NCBI GenBank assembly: GCA_005518185.1
Contig: RKSN01000003.1
Location: forward strand, 558,001-622,000
Length of the DNA: 64,000 nucleotides
Direction: 5' to 3'
From: Chakrabartia godavariana
GTDB taxonomy: Bacteria; Pseudomonadota; Alphaproteobacteria; Sphingomonadales; Sphingomonadaceae
In this document: positions 1 through 8,746 of the stretch, in pieces
How the letters are laid out: each line of letters starts with the position of its first letter
How positions within the stretch are numbered: the stretch's first letter is position 1
The notes under the pieces: generated by a model
Database searches by the model: none
What the model saw: the letters and a program-made list of their open reading frames with translations, nothing else
Told to the model about the DNA's origin: nothing
Position numbers and translations under genes: made by a program

Positions 1-1
1 C

Positions 2-517
2 AACGCCGCCTGGGCGAGCGGGCGGCTGCGGTTCGATGCCGGGCCGGGCGTCCGCTCCGAAGCCGATGTGCAGACACTCCTTGCCTTTTTCCGCGCCCGG
101 CGTGGCGCGGCCAAGGCCTTCCGCTTCCGCGACCCGCTCGACCACAGCTCCAACGCGATGACAGGCCCGCCGACGCCGGGCGATGTCGTGCTGGGCGAGG
201 GCGATGGCGCACGCGTCCGCTTCGACCTCGTCAAGCTTTATGGCGAGGGCGACGATGCGGAGGTGCGGCCGATCACGCGGCCGGTGTCGGGGTCGATCCG
301 CGTTGCGCTGGGCGGGGCCGAACAGGTCACGGGCTGGCGCTTTGCGGACGGGGCGATCCTGTTTGACGGCGCCCCCGCAGCAGGCGTCTCCGTCACGGCG
401 GGCTTTCTGTTCGATGTCCCCGTCCGCTTTGAGGCCGACCGGCTCGACATTGCGGGCCATCGCCCCGAAGCGGGAGACGTGCCGCACGTCCCGCTGATCG
501 AGGTGCGCGAGGGATGA
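2..517 (+). CDS. GTA tail protein g12 (DUF2460 family), 5' end outside window
   Basis: The reading frame is open from the first bases, so the N-terminus lies outside the window; about 171 residues are visible. The segment 'FFRARRG' followed by 'FRFRDPLD' is the DUF2460 (TIGR02217) signature. In the Rhodobacter capsulatus gene transfer agent this family is orfg12, a distal tail component between the tail tube and the hub. The next gene starts inside the stop codon (ATGA overlap at 514-517), and the following three genes match g13, g14 and g15 in order, which supports the assignment more than similarity of this protein alone. The family is usually about 210 residues, so roughly 40 residues are missing upstream. 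Confidence 0.85.
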   Translation, partial: NAAWASGRLRFDAGPGVRSEADVQTLLAFFRARRGAAKAFRFRDPLDHSSNAMTGPPTPGDVVLGEGDGARVRFDLVKLYGEGDDAEVRPITRPVSGSIRVALGGAEQVTGWRFADGAILFDGAPAAGVSVTAGFLFDVPVRFEADRLDIAGHRPEAGDVPHVPLIEVREG

Positions 518-1317
518 GCTGGTTCCAATCCGAGCTGACCACGCTCACCTTCTGCTGGCGGCTTGACCGACGCGATGGTGTGACGGTCGGCCTCACCAGC
601 CATGATCGCGACCTCTGGTTTCGCGACCTGCGCCATCATGCCGCGCCCGGCATGGTCCCGTCCGCCATCGAGACGCACCGCGACATGATAGCCGCGAGCG
701 TGGACCTGGAAGGCGCGGTCACCTCCGCGCTGCTGACCGAGGCGGACCTCGCCGCCGGCCTGTGGGATGCGGCGCGTCTGACGCTCCATGCCGTCAACTG
801 GCAGGCGCCGGACATCGCACCGGTCTTTCTCGTGCGCGGGCAATTGGGCGCGGTCGAGTCTGCCGGGACCAGCTTTGCGGTCGAACTGTCGGGTGTGCTT
901 GCCGCGCTCGATCAGCCGGTGAGCGAGGTCACGACGCCGCAATGTCGCGCCGCGCTGGGCGATGCGCGCTGCCGGGTCGATCTGCGCGGCCGCCGGGCCA
1001 TGGCGCGCATCGTCGCGGTCGATGGCCACACGGTGCAACTGGATACGACCTTTTCCGACGGGCGCTTCGCCCTTGGGCAGCTGCGCATGTTGACCGGACC
1101 GCGCGCCGGGCAGACGCTGCCGGTGCTGGGGCAGGACGGGGACTGCATCACGCTGGCCGATGCCATTGCGGACGCGATGGTCGGGGTGCGCGTCGACCTT
1201 CTGGAGGGCTGCGACCGGACGCTGACGGCCTGCACCGCGCGCTTTGGCAATGCCATCAACTTTCAGGGCGAACCGCATCTGCCCGGCAATGACCTGCTGA
1301 CGCGCTATGGCAGCTGA
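514..1317 (+). CDS. GTA tail hub protein g13 (DUF2163/TIGR02218)
   Basis: This 267-residue protein begins 'MSWFQSELTTLTFCWRL', followed by 'VGLTSHDRDL', the DUF2163 N-terminal pattern. The C-terminal part contains 'CRAALGDARCRVDL' and a Cys-containing 'EGCDRTLTAC..RFGNAINFQGEP' region typical of the phiE125 gp8-like domain. In the R. capsulatus GTA it is orfg13, a tail hub component next to the peptidase g14. It overlaps g12 by 4 bases and g14 by 11 bases, so the set is clearly one transcription unit with coupled translation. Length fits the family (about 270-300 residues). Confidence 0.88.
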   Translation: MSWFQSELTTLTFCWRLDRRDGVTVGLTSHDRDLWFRDLRHHAAPGMVPSAIETHRDMIAASVDLEGAVTSALLTEADLAAGLWDAARLTLHAVNWQAPDIAPVFLVRGQLGAVESAGTSFAVELSGVLAALDQPVSEVTTPQCRAALGDARCRVDLRGRRAMARIVAVDGHTVQLDTTFSDGRFALGQLRMLTGPRAGQTLPVLGQDGDCITLADAIADAMVGVRVDLLEGCDRTLTACTARFGNAINFQGEPHLPGNDLLTRYGS

Positions 1318-1699
1318 TCCCGACACGATCATCGCCCGCGCCCGCGCCTGTCTGGGCGTGCCCTTCCGGCTGCAGGGCCGCGACCGGTGGGGCCTCGACT
1401 GCGTGGGTCTTATCGCTACCGCCTATGAACTTCGGGAAAGCGCACCCCGCGCCTATCGCCTGCGCGGAACGACGGAGGGCACCGCGCAGGCGCTGCTGGC
1501 GGCACATTTTCGCGCGCGGTCCGGCTTGAGGCCGGAGGCCGGAGACGTCCTCCTGCTCCGGTCGGGGCCCGCGCAACTCCATCTCGGGCTCTGGGCGGGC
1601 GCGGGGATGGTTCACGCCCATGCCGGCCTGCGGCGCGTCGTGGAGACGCCCGGCCTGCCGGACGGGATCATCGGCATCTGGTATCTGGGGGAACGCTGA
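1307..1699 (+). CDS. GTA NlpC/P60-type cell wall peptidase g14
   Basis: This 130-residue NlpC/P60 cysteine peptidase matches TIGR02219 (GTA orfg14). The probable nucleophile is Cys32 in 'WGLDCVGL'. The probable catalytic His is His92 in 'QLHLGLW', and a third polar residue could be His103 or His105 in 'MVHAHAG'. In GTA particles the enzyme sits at the tail tip and is thought to open host peptidoglycan during DNA delivery. There is no signal peptide, as expected for a particle-borne enzyme. The start overlaps the g13 stop by 11 bases and g15 follows after 2 bases. The catalytic roles are from the family and were not tested here. Confidence 0.88.
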   Translation: MAADPDTIIARARACLGVPFRLQGRDRWGLDCVGLIATAYELRESAPRAYRLRGTTEGTAQALLAAHFRARSGLRPEAGDVLLLRSGPAQLHLGLWAGAGMVHAHAGLRRVVETPGLPDGIIGIWYLGER

Positions 1700-1701
1700 C
1701 C

Positions 1702-3876
1702 ATGGCGACACTTTTGCTCACGGCGGTGGGATCGGCCATCGCTGGACCCTTGGGTGGCGCGGTCGGCGCGCTGGCCGGGCAGCGGGTCGATCAGGCGCTG
1801 TTTTCCCCCGGCGGGCGCAGCGGGGCACGGCTTGCGGATCTGTCGGTTCAGTCCTCCAGCTATGGCAGCAGCATCCCCCGCCTGTTCGGACATACGCGCG
1901 TGGCGGGCACCGTGATCTGGGCGACCGATCTGCGGGAAGAGCGGACGCGCGTCTCGCAGGGCAAGGGGCGGCCCAAGGCCACGGTCTACAGCTATTCCGC
2001 CTCGTTCGCGGTGCTTTTGTCGGCGCGGCGGATCAACGGCGTCGGGCGCATCTGGGCCGACGGCAAGCTGCTGCGTGGTGCGGCAGGCGACTTCAAGATC
2101 GAAACCGGCTTTCGCCTGTATGAGGGCGCGCCGGACCAGCCGCCGGACCCGCTGATCGCGGCGGCCGAGGGTGCGGCAGCGCCGGCCTATCGCGGGCGGG
2201 CCTATGCCGTGTTCGAGGACATGGCGCTGGATAGCTTCGGCAACCGTCTGCCCATGCTGAGCTTCGAGGTTTTTGCCGACGCTGCGCCGGTCACGGCGTC
2301 GCGCGTTCTGGGTGAACTCGCGGGCCCCTCGGTGCGCGCAGAGGGGGGTGGCGCGTTCGACGGCTTCGTGGCGGACGGCACCTCGGTCCGCGCCGCGCTT
2401 GATCCGCTCGACCGGCTGTTTGACCTCGCATGGCGGGATACAGGCGGCGTTATTCGCGTCACGCCACCGGAACCGGTGCCCGACATCATCCCCCCGCATG
2501 ATCTGGGCGCACGTCCGGACCAGCGCGCCGAGCCCCGGTCCCGCCTGCAGCGCGCGGCTGCCGCTGCGCGACCGTCACGCGTGGAGATCGGCTTTGCCGA
2601 CCCGGCCCGGGATTATCAGCCCGGCGTCCAGGCCGTCGATCTGCGCATCGCGGGCCGGACGGAGCGCATGGAGGTGCCCGTCGTCCTCGGTGCGCCGGCA
2701 GCAGCGCTGCTTGCCCGCGACCGGCTGTTCGCGCTGCGCCGCGATGCCGATCAGCTGGAGGTGCGCCTTCCCTGGCGCGGCCTGTCCGCCTGGTCGGCCG
2801 ATCTGCTCGATATCGACGGCGCGCTCTGGCGGGTGCGGTCGGTCCGGCTGGAGGCGATGTGTCTTGTCTGCACACTGACGCCGCACATGGTGCTGCCCTC
2901 CGCCGCAGCGGTGGCGGACGGGGGCCGGGCGTTGCGTGAGGCAGATCATGTTGCGGGGGCAACCGTTCTCCTGCTCGCCGATCTGCCGCCTTTGGGCGAC
3001 GACGCGGCAATCTCGCCACAGGTCATTGTGGCCGCTGCGGGAACCGGCGCGGGCTGGCGGTCCGCCGCGCGCCTCCAGCGTAACGGGCAGGCTGGCACCT
3101 GGAATGAGATTGGCGCGACGGTTGGCCCTGCCATCATGGGCACGACGCGCACCGCGCTGGCGGCCGCCGCACCGCATCTCGTCGATCTCGACAGCAGCGT
3201 CGAGATCGAGCTGCTGCACGACGGCATGGCGCTCCTCAGTGCCGACGAGGCCGCACTTTGGGCAGGCGAGAATCTCGCGCTGATCGGTGAGGAGCTAGTG
3301 CAGTTTGGCGAGGCCACGCAATTGGGGCCGCGCCTGTGGCGGCTGTCGCGTCTGCTGCGGGCGCGGCGCGGCACGCGAGCACCGGTTGGCGGCCATGGCG
3401 CGGGGGCACGTTTCCTCCTTCTGGAACAGGCGCAGGTAACGCCGCTCGCCGTGCCTGTGGGCATCGATGCGGTGTCGGTGCTGGCAAAGGGCGTCGGCGA
3501 TCCCGACGCGGTGGCGGCCATGCTGACGGCACCCGGACGGGCGCTTGTTCCCTTGCCTCCAGTTCACCTTTCAGTAGCGGCGCAGCCCGACGGGAGCGTT
3601 GCACTGCGCTGGGTTCGGCAAAGCCGGGCGGGCTGGTCCTGGCTTGATGGCGTCGACGCCCCTCTGGGGGAGGAGACGGAGCAGTACCGCGTGCGCGTGA
3701 CCGGTCAGCCGTCGGGTCAGGAGACGCTATGGGACGCGACCGTCCCGACGCTGCGGCTGGACCCCGCATGGCTCGCGGCGCGGCGCACGCAGGGCGATGA
3801 CCGGCTGAATGTTGCCGTGTCCCAGGTTGGCCGTTTCGCGCTGTCGCCGCCGGGACACATCACAGTCCATCTATAA
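1702..3876 (+). CDS. GTA baseplate / host-specificity protein g15 (short form)
   Basis: This 724-residue protein has a Gly/Ala-rich N-terminus (about residues 6-28), then 'DLSVQSSSYGSSIPRLFGHTR' shortened at its end, which resembles the start of GTA orfg15. The middle and C-terminal parts fit the phage_tail_3 region (PF13550) and a tip domain ending 'GHITVHL'. The R. capsulatus homologue is about 1300 residues and contains a TIM-barrel domain (PF13547) between these parts. At 724 residues this protein appears to lack that module. It would form the tail tip that contacts the recipient cell. The gene is spaced 2 bases from g14. Confidence 0.85.
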   Translation: MATLLLTAVGSAIAGPLGGAVGALAGQRVDQALFSPGGRSGARLADLSVQSSSYGSSIPRLFGHTRVAGTVIWATDLREERTRVSQGKGRPKATVYSYSASFAVLLSARRINGVGRIWADGKLLRGAAGDFKIETGFRLYEGAPDQPPDPLIAAAEGAAAPAYRGRAYAVFEDMALDSFGNRLPMLSFEVFADAAPVTASRVLGELAGPSVRAEGGGAFDGFVADGTSVRAALDPLDRLFDLAWRDTGGVIRVTPPEPVPDIIPPHDLGARPDQRAEPRSRLQRAAAAARPSRVEIGFADPARDYQPGVQAVDLRIAGRTERMEVPVVLGAPAAALLARDRLFALRRDADQLEVRLPWRGLSAWSADLLDIDGALWRVRSVRLEAMCLVCTLTPHMVLPSAAAVADGGRALREADHVAGATVLLLADLPPLGDDAAISPQVIVAAAGTGAGWRSAARLQRNGQAGTWNEIGATVGPAIMGTTRTALAAAAPHLVDLDSSVEIELLHDGMALLSADEAALWAGENLALIGEELVQFGEATQLGPRLWRLSRLLRARRGTRAPVGGHGAGARFLLLEQAQVTPLAVPVGIDAVSVLAKGVGDPDAVAAMLTAPGRALVPLPPVHLSVAAQPDGSVALRWVRQSRAGWSWLDGVDAPLGEETEQYRVRVTGQPSGQETLWDATVPTLRLDPAWLAARRTQGDDRLNVAVSQVGRFALSPPGHITVHL

Positions 3877-3894
3877 TAATCGCAGGAGCAATTG

Positions 3895-4389
3895 ATGACG
3901 GATACAACGCCGCGACTTGAACTTCCCTTTCTCTTTGCCGGACAGGCGCAGAAAGAACTGACGCACAACGAGGCGCTCCAGCGGATCGACTTATATGTGC
4001 AGGCGGTTGTCGAAGACCGCCGCGCAACCCCGCCGGCCGCGCCGCAGCCGGGGCAATGCTGGCTCGTCGATGCAGCGGCGGCGAGGGAATGGGCCGGACA
4101 GGACGGCGCAATTGTCCAGTGGACGGGCGGGGGCTGGCGTTATGCGGCCCCGTTTGAGGGGATGGCTGTGTGGCATCGTGCGCAGGGCCTCGCTTTGCGC
4201 CATATCGGCGGGGAATGGTCCGCGGCACTTTCCGTCACACAGGTGCGAATCGGAGGCAATCAGATCATAGGGGCGCGCCAGAGCGGCATTTCTGCGCCGT
4301 CCGGCGGGGCGATTGCGGATACGGAGTGCCGAACCGCCGTGGTGGCAATTCTGGCGGCTTTGCAAGCGCATGGGCTGATTGCAAACTAA
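3895..4389 (+). CDS. DUF2793 protein at the end of the GTA cluster
   Basis: This 164-residue protein has the DUF2793 signature 'LELPFLFAGQAQKELTHNEAL' (shortened here to its recognisable core: AGQAQKELTHNE), then 'PPAAPQPGQCWLVD' and 'YAAPFEGM'. The start is the ATG at 3895, preceded by AGGAG at 3884-3888; a TTG three bases upstream is unlikely. It lies 18 bases after g15 and is the last gene before a long gap and a new promoter region. From memory, DUF2793 proteins occur among GTA/phage fibre or head-spike components, so a surface-binding role is plausible. That is inference from family and position. Confidence 0.8.
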   Translation: MTDTTPRLELPFLFAGQAQKELTHNEALQRIDLYVQAVVEDRRATPPAAPQPGQCWLVDAAAAREWAGQDGAIVQWTGGGWRYAAPFEGMAVWHRAQGLALRHIGGEWSAALSVTQVRIGGNQIIGARQSGISAPSGGAIADTECRTAVVAILAALQAHGLIAN

Positions 4390-4523
4390 ACTGGCGCAAT
4401 ACTATTCCACTAAGACTGAGGCTTTTACGCAACACTTCCCGGCAATGTGCCCTTGCACGGCAGAATTGCATCCGTTAGGACCGACAGGCTGTCCCAAGTG
4501 ACAATTGAGAAAGGGGATTTACA

Positions 4524-5639
4524 ATGCGGAAGCTTGCTCTCGTAGCAGTGCTCGCCTCGACCGCCATGGCCACTCCCGCGCTCGCGCGTGATGATGCATG
4601 GTACATTGGTGTCGAAGCTGGTCCGTCGCTTTTTGAAGAACAGAAGACCGATATCGGGACTCTGGACAATATTGCCGCTGCTAACTTCAAGACCGGCTAT
4701 GATGTCGATGGCATCATCGGTTATGACTTCGGCGGTTTCCGCCTCGAAGCGGAAGTCGGCTACAAGCAGGCGTCGATCGACTCCTGGTCTTCGCAGACGA
4801 CGACACCCGCCGGTGCCACGGCTGCCCTGTCTCCCGCCCGCATCTATAACGGTGCCGGTGGCAAGGCCAGCGCCCTCAGCTTCATGCTGAACGGCCTGCT
4901 CGACTTCGGCGACAATGACGGCCTGCAGGGTTATGTCGGCGGTGGTGCCGGTGTTGCCCGCACCAAGGCCTCGTTCTCGATCGATCCGGCGGGTCCGGGC
5001 TTCCTGGACGATTCGGACACGGGTCTTGCCTGGCAGGTGATCGCGGGTATCCGCGCACCGCTCAGCGCGCACTGGGACATTGGCCTCAAGTATCGCCTGT
5101 TCAACCAGGGCAATGTCGATCTGGTCGATCGTATCGGTCGTGCAACGTCGACGACGATGCGCACGCACTCGCTGCTCGGCAGCCTGATCTACAACTTCGG
5201 CGAACCGGCGGCTCCGCCGCCCCCGCCGCCTCCCCCGCCGCCGCCTCCCCCGCCGCCGCCGCCTCCGCCGCCGGTTGCACAGGCTGTGTGCGCACCGGGG
5301 CCGTACATTGTCTTCTTCGAATGGGACAAGTCGGACGTCACGGCTGAAGCTGCATCGATCCTCGACAACGCTGTCACCGCCTATGGCGATTGCGGCAATG
5401 CGCAGGTCATGCTTGCTGGCCACGCCGACAAGTCGGGCACGCCCAAGTACAACCTCGGCCTGTCCGAGCGTCGTAACACGTCGGTCCGCGCCTATCTTGA
5501 AGGCAAGGGCATTCCGAGCGGCGTCATCTCGACGCAGGCCTTCGGTGAAGGCGCCCCGCGCGTCGAAACCGCAGACGGTGTTCGCGAACTGCAGAACCGT
5601 CGTGTGGAAATCACCTACGGTCCGGGTTCGGGTCAGTAA
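4524..5639 (+). CDS. OmpA-family outer membrane protein with polyproline linker
   Basis: This 371-residue protein has a signal peptide ('MRKLALVAVLASTAMATPALA', cleavage near residue 21) and an N-terminal 8-stranded OmpA-like barrel (about 25-225). Next comes a run of 20 consecutive prolines (231-250, nt 5214-5273), and last a C-terminal OmpA peptidoglycan-binding domain (about 260-368). The diaminopimelate-contacting residues of the family are present as Asp302 ('GHADKSG') and Arg317 ('LSERR'). It tethers the outer membrane to peptidoglycan. GAGAAAGGGG lies 6-15 bases before the start and a strong terminator follows, so it is monocistronic. Abundant OmpA proteins with Pro-rich hinges are typical of sphingomonads. 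Confidence 0.92.
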   Translation: MRKLALVAVLASTAMATPALARDDAWYIGVEAGPSLFEEQKTDIGTLDNIAAANFKTGYDVDGIIGYDFGGFRLEAEVGYKQASIDSWSSQTTTPAGATAALSPARIYNGAGGKASALSFMLNGLLDFGDNDGLQGYVGGGAGVARTKASFSIDPAGPGFLDDSDTGLAWQVIAGIRAPLSAHWDIGLKYRLFNQGNVDLVDRIGRATSTTMRTHSLLGSLIYNFGEPAAPPPPPPPPPPPPPPPPPPPPVAQAVCAPGPYIVFFEWDKSDVTAEAASILDNAVTAYGDCGNAQVMLAGHADKSGTPKYNLGLSERRNTSVRAYLEGKGIPSGVISTQAFGEGAPRVETADGVRELQNRRVEITYGPGSGQ

Positions 5640-5670
5640 TCGACCTGACACCTTCGGGTATCATGAATTG

Positions 5671-5703
5671 GGGGTCGGCCTTCGGGCTGGCCCCTTTTTC
5701 TTT
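5671..5703 (+). terminator. Intrinsic terminator of the ompA-like gene
   Basis: A 10-bp stem (5671-5680 with 5685-5694, two G-U pairs) closed by a TTCG tetraloop is followed by TTTTTCTTT. It lies 31 bases after the stop codon of the ompA-like gene. Confidence 0.9.
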
Positions 5704-5787
5704 GTGCTTAGGGTGAGACAGTAACGTCTCGATCCTAAACGATGCGCGCCGGCCGCAACCGCCGGTCAACCAGATGGATAGGCAGCT

Positions 5788-7101
5788 ATGAAAATCACGA
5801 TGATCGGCGCGGGATATGTCGGACTGGTTTCGGGCACCTGCTTTGCCGATTTCGGACACAGCGTGACCTGTGTCGACCTCGATCAGGCGAAGATCGACGC
5901 GCTGCTCAGCGGCATCATGCCCATCTATGAACCCGGTCTGGCTGAGCTTGTGGCGAGCAATGTCGCCGCCGGGCGCCTGTCCTTCACGACCGATCTCAAG
6001 GCGGGGGTGGCTGGCGCTGACGCCGTCTTCATCGCGGTTGGCACGCCGTCCCGCCGGGGCGACGGCCATGCCGATCTGACCTATGTCTATCAGGCAACGC
6101 GCGACATTGCCGCTGCGATCACCGGCCCGCTCGTCGTCGTGACCAAGTCGACCGTACCGGTCGGCACGGGGGATGAGGTGGAGCGCATCCTGCGCGAAGC
6201 CGCGCCGGGCGCGGACGTCGCCGTCGTGTCCAATCCGGAATTCCTGCGCGAGGGCGCGGCCATCACCGACTTCAAGCGGCCCGACCGGATCGTGATCGGC
6301 ACCTCGGATGAACGCGCCAAGGCCGTCATGCAGGAAATCTACCGCCCACTCTATCTCAACCAGGCGCCGCTGCTCTTTACCGAACGCCGGACATCCGAAC
6401 TGATCAAATACGCCGCCAACGCCTTTCTCGCGACGAAGATCACCTTCATCAACGAGATGGCGGACCTGTGCGAGGCCGTCGGGGCTGATGTGCAGGACGT
6501 GGCGCGCGGCATCGGGCTCGACAACCGCATCGGGTCCAAGTTCCTGCACGCAGGACCCGGCTATGGCGGATCCTGCTTCCCCAAGGACACGCTCGCGCTT
6601 CTCAAGACCGCCGAGGACCATGACGTGCCGTCGCGCATCGTCGAGGCGGTCGTGCAGGTCAATGACAGCCGCAAGCGCGCCATGGGCCGCAAGATCATCC
6701 ATGCCATGGGCGGCGATGCGCGCGGCAAGACGGTCGGCCTGCTCGGCGTGACCTTCAAGCCGAATACCGACGACATGCGCGACGCCCCCTCGATTGCGAT
6801 CGCACAGGCGCTGCAGGACGCAGGCGCAAAGGTCGTTGCCTATGATCCCGAAGGGATGGAGGCGGCCAAGGCGGTGATGCCGGGCGTCACCTTCCGGTCG
6901 GACCCCTATGCGGTTGCCGAAGGCGCCGACGCGCTCGCGCTTGTGACTGAATGGGATGCCTTCCGCGCGCTCGATCTGGCGCGTATCGCAGGCGCAATGC
7001 ACGCGCCCGTCCTTGTCGACCTGCGCAACGTCTACAAGCCCGAAGAAGCACGGCGTTACGGCCTGCGCTACTCCTCAATCGGTCGGCCTGACCCCGCTTA
7101 A
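5788..7101 (+). CDS. ugd: UDP-glucose 6-dehydrogenase
   Basis: This 437-residue enzyme oxidises UDP-glucose to UDP-glucuronate with two NAD+. The N-terminal Rossmann motif GAGYVG is at residues 7-12. The central 'KYAANAFLATK' helix and the catalytic Cys263 in 'GYGGSCFPKD' are intact, and the C-terminal UDP-binding domain contains 'GVTFKPNTDDMRDAPS'. Length is normal for the UDP-glucose/GDP-mannose dehydrogenase family. The gene is convergent with a UDP-glucuronate-epimerase-type gene, with which it shares the four bases TTAA (7098-7101) as stop codons. The product is the expected substrate of that neighbour, so both probably serve exopolysaccharide or sphingan synthesis. Confidence 0.95.
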   Translation: MKITMIGAGYVGLVSGTCFADFGHSVTCVDLDQAKIDALLSGIMPIYEPGLAELVASNVAAGRLSFTTDLKAGVAGADAVFIAVGTPSRRGDGHADLTYVYQATRDIAAAITGPLVVVTKSTVPVGTGDEVERILREAAPGADVAVVSNPEFLREGAAITDFKRPDRIVIGTSDERAKAVMQEIYRPLYLNQAPLLFTERRTSELIKYAANAFLATKITFINEMADLCEAVGADVQDVARGIGLDNRIGSKFLHAGPGYGGSCFPKDTLALLKTAEDHDVPSRIVEAVVQVNDSRKRAMGRKIIHAMGGDARGKTVGLLGVTFKPNTDDMRDAPSIAIAQALQDAGAKVVAYDPEGMEAAKAVMPGVTFRSDPYAVAEGADALALVTEWDAFRALDLARIAGAMHAPVLVDLRNVYKPEEARRYGLRYSSIGRPDPA

Positions 7102-8093
7102 GCGGCCAGTCCGCGATAGCGGCAATACCAGTCGACAAAGTCGGGGATGCCGACCTCGATTGGTGTCGTCGGCGCAAAGCCCAGCTCGTCCGAAATCGCC
7201 GAGATGTCGGCATAGGTCTCCAGCACATCGCCCGGCTGCAGCGGCTGGAAGTCGATCTGCGCCTTCTGTCCGCAGGCGTCCTCGATGACGGCGATCAGCT
7301 TCATCAGCTCTTCGGACTGATTGTTGCCGATGTTGAACAGCCGGTGGGGTGACACGCTGCCGCCCGCCTTGGGCTCGCCGTCATCCGCAACGGGCCGGTC
7401 GATCGCGGCCAATATGCCGGCCAGAATGTCGCTGACATGGGTGAAGTCGCGCCGCATCTGTCCCTGATTGTACACGGTGATCGGCTGGCCGTTCAGAATG
7501 CGGTCGACAAAGCCCCACACGGCCATGTCGGGCCGGCCCCAGCGCCCATAGACGGTGAAGAAGCGCAGTCCGGTGAGCGGAATGCGGAACAAATGGGCGT
7601 AGGTTTCGCTCATCAGTTCGTCGGCCTTTTTGGTCGCGGCATAGAGCGAGATCGGGTGATCGACCCGGTCGCTGACGCGGAAGGGCAGGTCCCGATTGGC
7701 GCCATAGACCGAGGAGGAGGACGCATAGACCATCTGCCGCACGCCCCGGTGCCGCGCGATTTCGAGCATGTTGAGATGCCCGGCCAGGTTTGACTGCAGA
7801 TAGGCGCGCGGGTTGATGAGCGAGTAGCGCACACCCGGCTGGGCGCCGAGGTGCACGATCGTGTCGATCTCCACGCCGCGCAGTGCGTCGTCCAGCGCGA
7901 CATGATCGGCAAAATCGATCTGGTGGAAGGCGAAGTGCGGATGCGCGATGTCGGTGAGCCGGTCGCGCTTGAGCTGGACATCATAATAGTCGTTGAGGTT
8001 GTCGATGCCGACGACGCGCTCCCCCCGCGCCAGCAGGGCACGCGCGACGTGCGAGCCGATGAACCCGGCAACCCCGGTCACGATGATGGCCAT
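7098..8093 (-). CDS. NAD-dependent epimerase, UDP-glucuronate 4-epimerase type
   Basis: This 331-residue extended short-chain dehydrogenase has the NAD motif GVAGFIG at residues 7-13, the Ser cluster 'YASSSSVYG' (123-131) and the catalytic pair Tyr151/Lys155 in 'SLYAATKKADE'. 'DNLNDYYDVQLKRDRL' after the Rossmann fold and 'RFFTVYGRWGRPDM' resemble the UDP-glucuronate 4-epimerase branch, which makes UDP-galacturonate. I start it at the ATG at 8093 because AAAGGA lies 6 bases upstream and the Rossmann strand follows at once. Its convergent neighbour ugd supplies UDP-glucuronate, which supports the specificity. GDP-mannose or other epimerase activity cannot be excluded. Confidence 0.87.
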   Translation of the reverse strand: MAIIVTGVAGFIGSHVARALLARGERVVGIDNLNDYYDVQLKRDRLTDIAHPHFAFHQIDFADHVALDDALRGVEIDTIVHLGAQPGVRYSLINPRAYLQSNLAGHLNMLEIARHRGVRQMVYASSSSVYGANRDLPFRVSDRVDHPISLYAATKKADELMSETYAHLFRIPLTGLRFFTVYGRWGRPDMAVWGFVDRILNGQPITVYNQGQMRRDFTHVSDILAGILAAIDRPVADDGEPKAGGSVSPHRLFNIGNNQSEELMKLIAVIEDACGQKAQIDFQPLQPGDVLETYADISAISDELGFAPTTPIEVGIPDFVDWYCRYRGLAA

Positions 8094-8212
8094 CTGAAAT
8101 CCTTTTTCCAATGTGGCACGGGGCCACATTATCGCGCTTATGCATAGCGCGTCTTGAGTATCGGTAAAATCTGGCCGAAACCATGTGTCGAGCGATGCAA
8201 GGGAGACTTGAG

Positions 8213-8746
8213 ATGAAACCGACCACCATAGCGATCCTGACCGCCGGGATGCTTCTCACCACCGGCTGTGCGCAGACCACCACGGCTTCGGGTGGCCGCA
8301 CGGCTGTCGCCGACCTCTTCGATGCATCGGGCAAGGCGTCGGGCAGCGCGACCCTTCGGGACTCGGCCGATGGCCTGTGGCTCGACGTGTCCGTCAAGGG
8401 TGTGACGCCGGGCGCACATGGTCTGCATGTCCACGCAGTCGGCACCTGCACCGCGCCCGACTTCGCGTCGGCGGGCGGGCATTGGAACCCGACCGCGCAC
8501 CAGCATGGCAAGAAGAACCCGCAGGGCCCGCACGCCGGGGATGCGCCGAACCTGATCGCCAATGCCAAGGGCAGCGGACGCCTCAAGACCTGGCTGGGTG
8601 CCGGGATGATTTCGGGCGGGGCCACGCCCTTGCTCGACGCCGACGGGGCGGCGGTGGTGCTTCATGCCGATCCCGATGACGAAATGACCGATCCGTCGGG
8701 CAAGAGCGGCAAGCGCGTCCTGTGCGGCGTGCTGCGCCTGCGCTAG
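8213..8746 (+). CDS. sodC: Cu/Zn superoxide dismutase, lipoprotein
   Basis: This 177-residue SodC converts superoxide to peroxide in the periplasm. It has a lipoprotein signal peptide with lipobox LTTGC (lipidated Cys19). The metal ligands of the family are recognisable: two His in 'HGLHVHAVGTC', then 'GGHWNPT', 'HQHG', 'PHAGD' and a late His in 'VLHADPDDEMTD'. The disulfide partners are in 'GTC' and 'RVLCGV'. The start at 8213 is preceded by AAGGGAG. The stop codon TAG overlaps the stop of the convergent transporter gene (CTAG at 8743-8746). Confidence 0.93.
   Translation: MKPTTIAILTAGMLLTTGCAQTTTASGGRTAVADLFDASGKASGSATLRDSADGLWLDVSVKGVTPGAHGLHVHAVGTCTAPDFASAGGHWNPTAHQHGKKNPQGPHAGDAPNLIANAKGSGRLKTWLGAGMISGGATPLLDADGAAVVLHADPDDEMTDPSGKSGKRVLCGVLRLR

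Noticed and set aside
1-4389. Ordinary prophage remnant
   Set aside because: The g12-g13-g14-g15 order and family types match gene transfer agents, and no lysogeny or replication genes are visible. With only the 3' end in view, a prophage cannot be fully excluded.
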